Positions 1 to 5,942 of a stretch of DNA of 9,465 bases are shown in pieces. Both the position numbers and the translations under genes were made by a program. How positions within the stretch are numbered: the stretch's first letter is position 1; every line of letters begins with the position of its first letter. Below the pieces are notes generated by a model. It was not told the DNA's origin. It did not search any database and worked only from the letters and a program-made list of their open reading frames with translations. Source of the stretch: Candidatus Rifleibacteriota bacterium (GTDB lineage Bacteria; Riflebacteria; Ozemobacteria; Ozemobacterales; Ozemobacteraceae); the NCBI GenBank assembly GCA_022704885.1, contig JAKJFO010000161.1, positions 1 to 9,465 on the forward strand. Reading direction: 5' to 3'.

Positions 1-3000
1 ATAGGGGCGAGCGAAATGCTTTTGACTGAGGATTATGCAAAATTGGCCAGTGAAGCACTTTGGGCCAGCTTTTCCTATTCGCTTGACTTTGACCTTATAC
101 CCTCAGGAGGAAAACATACAATTTTTGCGAAATATCGCAACCCAGGGCGGGTTGAAACCGAAGTCATGTCTCTTGACGTTAATGTTTCTGTCGGCGAACC
201 TGCAACCCCATCGATTATTCTGAATGAGGGGGATTCTTTTACTTCCAGCTCCAGAGTGCAGGTGAGCGTTAACACCTCCAGTGACTATTCAACAATAATG
301 TATCTCTCGGAAACCGGCGATTTCTTTGGCTCAACCGCGACGGCGACACTTGCCACCACTTCATTTGAATTCTCTAATAAACTTCCAGGGACCAAAACTC
401 TGTATGCAAGATTTAAGCATAACACCAGAAATGAATATGTTACCGTCAGCGATTCTATTACTGCACGCGGCCCGACAAGCCCTTCTATCAGCACCAACGA
501 TGCTCAACCAATGAATAAAAACTGGGTTGATCTTGATCTTTACGCAGAAGGCGCAAACTGGATGAAAGTTGCCACCAGTATTGCCAGTTTGGCCAATACA
601 AGTTGGGTGGCATACAATACAAAACTGGTTCCATTCTCATTGCCGTTGACTGGGGAGCAGACAATTTACTGTAAGTTTAAAAATTCAGTGAACGACTGGA
701 TTGAGACCGAACCAGTTACTCTCAAAGTTACTGTTAATGACTCTGCTCCGTCTGGCAACAGCGCGGCATTCAGGGTAACAGCAGCACCAACATCTGTAGC
801 CGCTTCTGATGTAAAAATAGCTTCTCTGCCGGTTTACCTGCACTTTGCAATCAATGATCCGAATACCGCCACAATAACTTATCAGCTTGTGCGTGCCGGA
901 GAAGACATTCCGACGACTTTTGCGAGCAGGACTGCGCCTATTGCTCCAATAGAGCTAACCTCAGCTGCCTTCCCCGGCAACGGAACGTTTAACCTTTATT
1001 ATAAATTCTCCGACCTTGTGGGCAACGAAACTCCGTTGAATATCGTTTCCATAAACGTGCTTGGGCCAGTGATAAAAATAAGCCCACAGGCAGCAGGGCC
1101 ATTCTACGCAGGGGATTCGCAGACTTTTTCCGCACTGAAAGAAAATGTTGAAGGTACCATACGCTGGAGAATTTCGTCGCCGGTGCCTCTTGATTCTTTG
1201 AAGCACGGCACGATCAATTCGTCCGGTCTTTACACGGCGCCCGTAAGTGTCACTTCTGCCGCAAGTATCTCCATTTCGGCCTATTTAGCCGAAGACCCGG
1301 CTGCAAGTAATACTGTTTCGTTTGATTTAAAAACCAGAGTCGAGGTAGTAACTTCACAAACTGATTACAAAATCAAAAAAGGCGACGTGGCTACGATTAC
1401 GGTCAGTTTTATTAACAGCACGGCAACTGGCACGATTTCTTCGCCGGCCTTCGGTGTTGCAAGCATTGCCCAGGTAGTTGGTTTTAACAACAAAGCGGAA
1501 CTTGTTTACACAGCCCCTGCTGTCGTTCCGGTTCCAGCTCAGAAGATTCCGATCATCATTTCGTCGCTCGAAGATCCGACAAGAACCAAGACCATTTATT
1601 TTGAAGTGACTGAAGGTACCTATGTCGCTATCAACCCCCCTGCTGTCAGTATGAGAGTTAAAGACGGCTCTGTCGATTTTACGGCAGCTACTTCGGCACC
1701 AGACGGAACTTCGGTAGATTGGTCGCTGCTCGATGGTGGCTCATTCAGTTTGACCAGCTCTGTGCTTACTCAGTCAACTACGGTGAATAATGGTGAAACT
1801 ACTATCAGAGTCTATGCTTCACCGTCGATTGACATTGCCAGCTCACCCCTGCGCTTGAAAGCTCTTATTGACGAAACTCCTGATCCTGATCCTTACGCTG
1901 TTGCTACCATTACTTTGACTCCGAAAGCAGAAGTTACAATCAATCCTGAACAAAAAGAGGTTTATGTTAAAGATTCAAAAACAGCTCTTTTTGTTGCTGC
2001 TGTCGACAACACCATAAGCGATGCCGAAGTTACCTGGGAATTTATTAACGCTTCAGAAACCTGGAGCGAAGCTAAGCCAGCTGATGGAGTTCTCAGACCG
2101 AACGGAACTCTTGAGTTATCCGGTAAAGACGTTCTATATCTGCCGCCTTCGAGAAAACCCAATTCTCCAGATAGCACCGCGAGCGTTTCGGTAATTCTTC
2201 TGCGAGCAGTAAGTCGCGAAGATAACACTGTCTTTGATGTTGCCACTATCACTCTGCGTGACTTAAAAGTGGTTATTCACAAAGGTTACGAACTCAATAA
2301 TCCGGTTACGGCGGCATCTGTCACCCTGGAAGTGGGGCAACAGAAATTCAGTGCAGAAGTTTCCCCCTTGATAGACACATCAGTAGATCCCAGGGTTACC
2401 TGGTATGTTCAGGATATTGAAGGTGGTAATTCATCTTACGGAACAATTGACGCCAACGGTCTTTATCTTGCACCCGAAGAGATGTCTCAACCGAAGGTTA
2501 CGCTGAAAGCCGTCAGTAAATATAACACCAATTTTTCGGCTAGCGCCGAAATCAACCTGCTTAATTTCTGGGCAAAGAGCTCAAACGGCTTGCAGGATAT
2601 TACCAGCGCCACATTGCCGGTTAATTCTCTGATCATCGATCAGACTACAGCGTCTGGCAGCCCCAGGTTACTTTATGCAGCCACAAATGGAAATGGTATC
2701 TTCGACGCTTCGATTCCCTACGACACTTCTGACAAAGATTATAAATGGTCAAGCTTCAACTGGGATTTGTCAGGCCTGGGAAGCCTTAATGTAGGTGCCA
2801 GCAGTACCTACCTGGTAAACGATATTGCGATCAGCATTCAACATTCTTCAAGACTTGTTGCCGCAACCAACAATGGTTTGCATCTCAGCAAGGATGGTGG
2901 CGCCACGTTTGAACCGCTTGAGATTCCCTACCCGCGGCCGGCGAGAATCGGAGCGGGAGCTATAGACAATGATTACACGTATGATTTTACCAGTGTAATT

Positions 3001-3960
3001 TCTGCAGTAATAATCGACCCTGTAGACGACACTTACATGTATGCAGTTGGGCGAGATCAGGGCGTGGTAAGATTCAAGTGGAGTTCAGTAGATACAACTT
3101 ACAAATATCATGGGACTCTTTATGATGATAATCAGGTGTATAGTGTTCCGGTTTACTACGACTGGACTTGGACACAGGATACCGATTTAACCGCTTCAAC
3201 GACATTGGTTTCCGGTTCGCAGGTGAGGCCAATAAGCCCTTCGCAACCAGATGATATCCATGAACACGGTCTGTCGTCAGGCACAATGGAATTTACCTGC
3301 ATCGAAATGAGCGCTCAAGATCCTAATGTTATTTATGTTGGGTTTAAAGATTATCTTGAGACAAGACCTGATGTCTTTAAAAACGGCTACCTGAAACTCA
3401 CTGACGTTCGCGAAGCGGAATACCTTTATATTAGTCGGACATCGCTTCCGGTAACGGGAACAGCAATTCCTGCGGGTGATTCTTCATATCCTGGGTATAA
3501 TCCACCCGGATTTCCCTTCGGAAATCCAGAAACCGTAAATAACTGGTATTCTGTTGGTGCAACAGGAATTACATTTTTTACAACTGGCTCAGATATAATT
3601 CACAGTATCGCCATAGATCCGAATACCCCTTCGACAATCTGGCAGGGCAAAAACGTCGGGGTTTATCGCTCGACCGACGGCGGCTTTAACTTCACTCAGG
3701 TCAACACAATTTCACCTGTAAACGTTAAAACTATCTTCATCGACCCGATAAATACCATAAATGTATACATAGGGACCGAAGCTGGTTTGTTCAGAACCCG
3801 CGATGCCGGCACAACCTGGAAACAGATAAAATCAGGCCTTGAGGGCCACAGTACAATCAATACCCTGGGCTTGTCTCCTGGCAGCGTGGGTGCCCGCAGA
3901 ATTTTCTGCGGCACCACCGGCGGAATATTCGTCGGCGAAAAGTCTCTCGACCTCGAATAG
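1..3960 (+). CDS. Large Ig-repeat and Asp-box beta-propeller surface/secreted protein, 5' truncated by the window edge
   Basis: The frame is open from base 1 to the TAG at 3958-3960, giving 1319 visible residues. The ATG at 16 is unlikely to be the start, because residues 2-60 (GASEMLLTED onward, ending in TIFAKYRNPG) already form a repeat of the kind that recurs at about 66-155, 156-250 and 255-354, each ending in an aromatic-Lys-Phe strand such as LYARFKH, IYCKFKN or YYKFSD. Residues about 356-855 contain roughly five bacterial Ig-like (Big-type) domains of 90-110 residues, two with the GTI(N/D)xxGLY(T/L)AP signature. From about 857 the protein becomes a beta-propeller with three Asp boxes (SKDGGATF 963-970, STDGGFNF 1224-1231, TRDAGTTW 1266-1273), as in BNR/sortilin-like proteins. 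It stops on the last blade with no visible anchor, sorting motif or membrane segment. Adhesion or polymer/glycan binding is inference; no catalytic residues are recognised. The signal peptide must lie upstream if present. Confidence 0.85.
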   Translation: MGASEMLLTEDYAKLASEALWASFSYSLDFDLIPSGGKHTIFAKYRNPGRVETEVMSLDVNVSVGEPATPSIILNEGDSFTSSSRVQVSVNTSSDYSTIMYLSETGDFFGSTATATLATTSFEFSNKLPGTKTLYARFKHNTRNEYVTVSDSITARGPTSPSISTNDAQPMNKNWVDLDLYAEGANWMKVATSIASLANTSWVAYNTKLVPFSLPLTGEQTIYCKFKNSVNDWIETEPVTLKVTVNDSAPSGNSAAFRVTAAPTSVAASDVKIASLPVYLHFAINDPNTATITYQLVRAGEDIPTTFASRTAPIAPIELTSAAFPGNGTFNLYYKFSDLVGNETPLNIVSINVLGPVIKISPQAAGPFYAGDSQTFSALKENVEGTIRWRISSPVPLDSLKHGTINSSGLYTAPVSVTSAASISISAYLAEDPAASNTVSFDLKTRVEVVTSQTDYKIKKGDVATITVSFINSTATGTISSPAFGVASIAQVVGFNNKAELVYTAPAVVPVPAQKIPIIISSLEDPTRTKTIYFEVTEGTYVAINPPAVSMRVKDGSVDFTAATSAPDGTSVDWSLLDGGSFSLTSSVLTQSTTVNNGETTIRVYASPSIDIASSPLRLKALIDETPDPDPYAVATITLTPKAEVTINPEQKEVYVKDSKTALFVAAVDNTISDAEVTWEFINASETWSEAKPADGVLRPNGTLELSGKDVLYLPPSRKPNSPDSTASVSVILLRAVSREDNTVFDVATITLRDLKVVIHKGYELNNPVTAASVTLEVGQQKFSAEVSPLIDTSVDPRVTWYVQDIEGGNSSYGTIDANGLYLAPEEMSQPKVTLKAVSKYNTNFSASAEINLLNFWAKSSNGLQDITSATLPVNSLIIDQTTASGSPRLLYAATNGNGIFDASIPYDTSDKDYKWSSFNWDLSGLGSLNVGASSTYLVNDIAISIQHSSRLVAATNNGLHLSKDGGATFEPLEIPYPRPARIGAGAIDNDYTYDFTSVISAVIIDPVDDTYMYAVGRDQGVVRFKWSSVDTTYKYHGTLYDDNQVYSVPVYYDWTWTQDTDLTASTTLVSGSQVRPISPSQPDDIHEHGLSSGTMEFTCIEMSAQDPNVIYVGFKDYLETRPDVFKNGYLKLTDVREAEYLYISRTSLPVTGTAIPAGDSSYPGYNPPGFPFGNPETVNNWYSVGATGITFFTTGSDIIHSIAIDPNTPSTIWQGKNVGVYRSTDGGFNFTQVNTISPVNVKTIFIDPINTINVYIGTEAGLFRTRDAGTTWKQIKSGLEGHSTINTLGLSPGSVGARRIFCGTTGGIFVGEKSLDLE

Positions 3961-4066
3961 GATAAACGCAGATGAAGAGAGAGAGAACAGGCCAGGAAAG
4001 TAGAGGCAGAATTCATGAATTTGCCTCTGCTTTCCTGGTCTGTTATTATTGTCATCCGCGTCTATC
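3961..4066. repeat. Large imperfect palindrome filling the convergent intergenic gap
   Basis: The outer arms 3961-3975 and 4052-4066 pair at 13 of 15 positions (GATAAACGCAGATGA against TCATCCGCGTCTATC). The inner arms 3986-4010 and 4020-4044 pair over 25 positions, with G-T wobbles at only three. A short AG-rich run (3976-3985) and its partner TATTATTG separate the two stems. The right arm contains the toxin stop codon (4062-4064), and the left arm begins directly after the stop of the surface-protein gene. The outer arms resemble the ATCTGCGTTTATCTGCG-type dispersed repeats that I recall from many environmental bacterial genomes; that likeness is from memory and not checked. It could be a foldback or MITE-like mobile repeat, a shared terminator, or both. 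Confidence 0.6.
3986..4044. terminator. Candidate bidirectional terminator hairpin
   Basis: The stem is a 25-bp near-perfect inverted repeat around a short AT-rich loop (4011-4019). On the plus strand it is followed by TTATTATT, a partly U-rich tail suited to ending the surface-protein transcript 26 bases after its stop. On the minus strand the tail is a CT-rich run, which is a weaker intrinsic-terminator tail for the toxin transcript. Its position between two converging genes supports a terminator role; the lack of a pure U-tract lowers certainty. Confidence 0.5.
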
Positions 4067-4424
4067 TGTGGCCGACTACGATCATGAGGGCTTTTAATGA
4101 TTCTTTTAGGGCGTTCTGGTCGATGTTGCCCATTTTTTTTATCAACCGCCCGGTGTCGATGCTTTTAATCTGCAGAAGATCGAGGGCAGAATTCTTTTGC
4201 AGGCCATTTTCGGAATCCGAGGCAATAAAAACATGCCAGGGATTATGAGAAAACTCCGGTCGCCAGCCGGTGATCGGAACAACCAGCCGCAACGGCAGGA
4301 TGCCGAGGGAATCAACGCTCAAAACCATTGCCGGGCGAACCTTTTTGATTTCTGCACCGATGGTCGGGTCAAAGTTGACCAGCCAGATTTCACCACGGCA
4401 GGGTTGTATCTGGTCAGTATTCAT
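4062..4424 (-). CDS. mazF: PemK/MazF-family endoribonuclease toxin
   Basis: The product is 120 residues, a normal length for the family. It carries the N-terminal hallmark RGEIWLVNFDPTIGAEIKK (10-28), then VRPAMVLS with the conserved active-site Arg (R30), and VVPIT with the conserved Thr (T52). The later segment NSALDLLQIKSIDTGRLIKKMG (78-99) is the usual C-terminal signature. In this family the fold cleaves single-stranded mRNA at short motifs. The ATG at 4422-4424 is chosen because a GAAGG lies eight bases upstream and the homology starts right after it; a longer frame to 4655 only reads through the antitoxin gene out of frame. The start overlaps the antitoxin's 3' end by 11 bases, indicating translational coupling. 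The final codon and stop lie inside the palindrome at 3961-4066. An A8 tract occurs at codons 95-98. Confidence 0.92.
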   Translation of the reverse strand: MNTDQIQPCRGEIWLVNFDPTIGAEIKKVRPAMVLSVDSLGILPLRLVVPITGWRPEFSHNPWHVFIASDSENGLQKNSALDLLQIKSIDTGRLIKKMGNIDQNALKESLKALMIVVGHR

Positions 4425-4701
4425 AAAGATCGCCTTCAGAGCCGTCGAACTCATCGTTGTGCTCGTAATAATGCCGCATTTTCTCGGCCCGGTCGCACAG
4501 AAGACTGTCTCTGACCTCAGGCGACAGCAGCAGAAGGTCATCTCTGGATAGTTCTCCTGCAGCAGCTTCGCCTGAAAGCCATTCGCGTATAATCGTCTCA
4601 ATCTGCCGATTGATCGATCTTTTTTCGCTGGCAGCAACAATGCGCAGCTTTTCAAGCAATTCTACAGGTAAATACAGGCCATGTCTGACGTGAGTATTCA
4701 T
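4414..4701 (-). CDS. Ribbon-helix-helix (CopG/Arc-type) antitoxin
   Basis: The product has 95 residues. Residues 4-45 fit an Arc/CopG-type ribbon-helix-helix: a short strand (VRHGLYLPVELLEKL), a helix (LLEKLRIVAASEKRS), then a second helix (INRQIETIIREWLSGE). This fold dimerises and binds DNA in autoregulated antitoxins. The C-terminal half is acidic and ends in HNDEFDGSEGDLYEY, a plausible toxin-binding tail that would block the MazF-type active site. The ATG at 4699-4701 follows a strong GAGGGGGTGG Shine-Dalgarno. It is the first gene of a two-gene operon and overlaps the toxin start. Assignment as antitoxin rests on the fold and on its position immediately before a MazF-type toxin; I cannot name a more exact antitoxin family. 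Confidence 0.88.
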   Translation of the reverse strand: MNTHVRHGLYLPVELLEKLRIVAASEKRSINRQIETIIREWLSGEAAAGELSRDDLLLLSPEVRDSLLCDRAEKMRHYYEHNDEFDGSEGDLYEY

Positions 4702-4725
4702 TTGAATTCCACCCCCTCTGTGATA

Positions 4726-4754
4726 AATATACGCTATGTTGCGTAAAACGTCAA
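4726..4754 (-). promoter_or_regulatory. Sigma70-type promoter of the toxin-antitoxin operon
   Basis: On the minus strand TTGACG (4749-4754) and TATATT (4726-4731) are separated by exactly 17 bases, close to the sigma70 consensus TTGACA-N17-TATAAT. Transcription would begin near 4719, leaving a leader of under 20 bases that is almost entirely the Shine-Dalgarno of the antitoxin gene at 4701. Confidence 0.72.
4730..4745. promoter_or_regulatory. Candidate antitoxin operator (inverted repeat in promoter)
   Basis: TACGC (4730-4734) and GCGTA (4741-4745) form a perfect 5-bp dyad with a 6-base spacer. It sits within the promoter spacer and touches the -10 element. Ribbon-helix-helix antitoxins commonly repress their own promoter from such short dyads, so autoregulation is the natural inference. 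Five-base arms can arise by chance. Confidence 0.4.
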
Positions 4755-4789
4755 GTTTCTACCCGCGGGGCAACACATTAAATTAATAG

Positions 4790-4908
4790 ATTCCGGGTCT
4801 ACGCCCGGAATGACGAAACAGGATTTTCGTTCGCGTTTGTGCCCGGAACGGGTAAAAGCGGGAATCTTGTCTTAAACAGCTTAGATCCCCGCTTCCGCGG
4901 GGATGACG
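4790..4908. repeat. REP-like palindromic repeat cluster
   Basis: Unit A has an 8-bp perfect stem (4790-4797 with 4804-4811) and unit B has another (4885-4892 with 4897-4904). Both are followed by the same GACG (4812-4815 and 4905-4908), giving a shared (G/A)GAATGACG / GGGGATGACG tail. Between them AAGCGGGAATCT (4856-4867) pairs at 11 of 12 positions with AGATCCCCGCTT (4883-4894), so unit B can also fold into a larger hairpin. GCCCGGAA occurs at both 4803-4810 and 4841-4848. The palindrome-plus-GATGACG form is typical of dispersed REP-type elements. Unit B lies about 40 bases beyond the uracil-DNA glycosylase stop and may help terminate or stabilise that operon's mRNA. No coding region is supported in 4755-4946. 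Confidence 0.65.
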
Positions 4909-4946
4909 TAATAAGCGCCGATTCTCAACTCAAATGTGACAGAGGA

Positions 4947-5936
4947 CTAGCTTTGTTCGTCGTAGCGCTTTTTGAGGGCCTGGATGTCCTGCCACATCTG
5001 CCAGTTGGGGCTGCCCTTCTCGCGGCTGGTGTCGCGGATCAGATAGGATGGGTGATACATGGCCATGGCCGGAACCCCGAAAATCGAGGTGAACCACTGG
5101 CCATGAATGCGGGTGATGCCAGGTGAATCTGGGCCAATGACGAATTTGATGGCGACGTTGCCGAGGCAGCCGATCAGTCTGGGCTCGATCAGACGCAGCT
5201 GTCGCTGTAGAAAAGGCGTGCAGACGAGCATTTCTGAAAGGGTGGGGTTGCGGTTGCCGGGCGGGCGGCATTTGAGAATGTTGCAGATGTAAACTTCCTC
5301 ACGCTTGAAACCGGCTGCGGCCAGAATTTTGTCGAGATGCTGACCGGCTTTGCCGACGAACGGAATACCGCTGGCGTCTTCGTCGGCACCCGGGGCTTCA
5401 CCGATTAGAACGAGGCGGGCTTTCGGGTTGCCAACACCCGGCACCGTTTTATTGCGCGTTTTGCACAAATCGCATCTGGTGCATTCGGCAATTTCGGCGG
5501 CAACATTTTCGAGCGAATCGCCTGGAATCTCGGCAAGTGGCTGCAGGCGTGCCGAACCAGGTTTTTCACCAGACGGCGCTGCCGGTTGACCGGCAGTGGT
5601 TCTGTAGCTTGAAGGGGCGCTGGCACGGGCTAGAGTCTCGTATTCTTCGGCTGAGGTCGGTGGCGGCCGCATTTTTGGCGTAACTGGAGTCGGGCCGGGC
5701 TTCGCAGCCGGCGGGACCGGTCTGGCTGTTGCCGGGCTGGTTGTTTTCTTCGTTTCTGCCGGCTCCGGTTCGGGTGCAGCAGAGGCGGCCAGCTGATCGA
5801 AGTCAAAATCTTCGTCGGGCATGGCAATCTCGCCTTCGTAAAGACCGTCACAGCCTGTCGGAGTCAGAAGCGAGATCAGGTCTACCGCAGCAATCTGCTG
5901 CTCTTCAGAATCGCCACTTTTTCTGCTTCTGGCCAT
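4947..5936 (-). CDS. udg: Family 4 (Fe-S) uracil-DNA glycosylase with long disordered N-terminal extension
   Basis: This enzyme removes uracil from DNA, the first step of base-excision repair. The catalytic region spans about residues 148-329: CTRC (152-155), the motif [17 protein letters not shown] (179-195), [15 protein letters not shown] with C223, a fourth cysteine at C239 (LVCTPFLQ), and the HPS motif in MYHPSYLI (293-300). The four cysteines fit the 4Fe-4S cluster of family 4. Residues about 50-140 are rich in Pro, Ala, Thr and Glu and look disordered, so the protein is about 130 residues longer than a minimal enzyme. The ATG at 5936 lies six bases after the rel stop, with only a weak AGG in front. 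A second ATG at residue 39 (5820-5822) has a better AAGG upstream, so the start is not settled. It is the last gene of the minus-strand cluster. Confidence 0.9.
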   Translation of the reverse strand: MARSRKSGDSEEQQIAAVDLISLLTPTGCDGLYEGEIAMPDEDFDFDQLAASAAPEPEPAETKKTTSPATARPVPPAAKPGPTPVTPKMRPPPTSAEEYETLARASAPSSYRTTAGQPAAPSGEKPGSARLQPLAEIPGDSLENVAAEIAECTRCDLCKTRNKTVPGVGNPKARLVLIGEAPGADEDASGIPFVGKAGQHLDKILAAAGFKREEVYICNILKCRPPGNRNPTLSEMLVCTPFLQRQLRLIEPRLIGCLGNVAIKFVIGPDSPGITRIHGQWFTSIFGVPAMAMYHPSYLIRDTSREKGSPNWQMWQDIQALKKRYDEQS

Positions 5937-5942
5937 AAATGC

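Noticed and set aside
16..18. ATG at position 16 as the start of the surface-protein gene
   Set aside because: The frame is open to base 1 and the first residues already belong to a repeat whose fold would be broken by starting here. No ribosome site can be judged, and no signal peptide follows this ATG.
4425..4655. Extended 197-residue form of the toxin
   Set aside because: The extra residues come from reading the antitoxin gene in another frame. The PemK/MazF homology and a good ribosome site place the start at 4424.
4839..5126. Plus-strand open frame starting in the REP cluster
   Set aside because: It runs from palindromic repeat DNA into the antisense of the glycosylase gene, and shows no domain.
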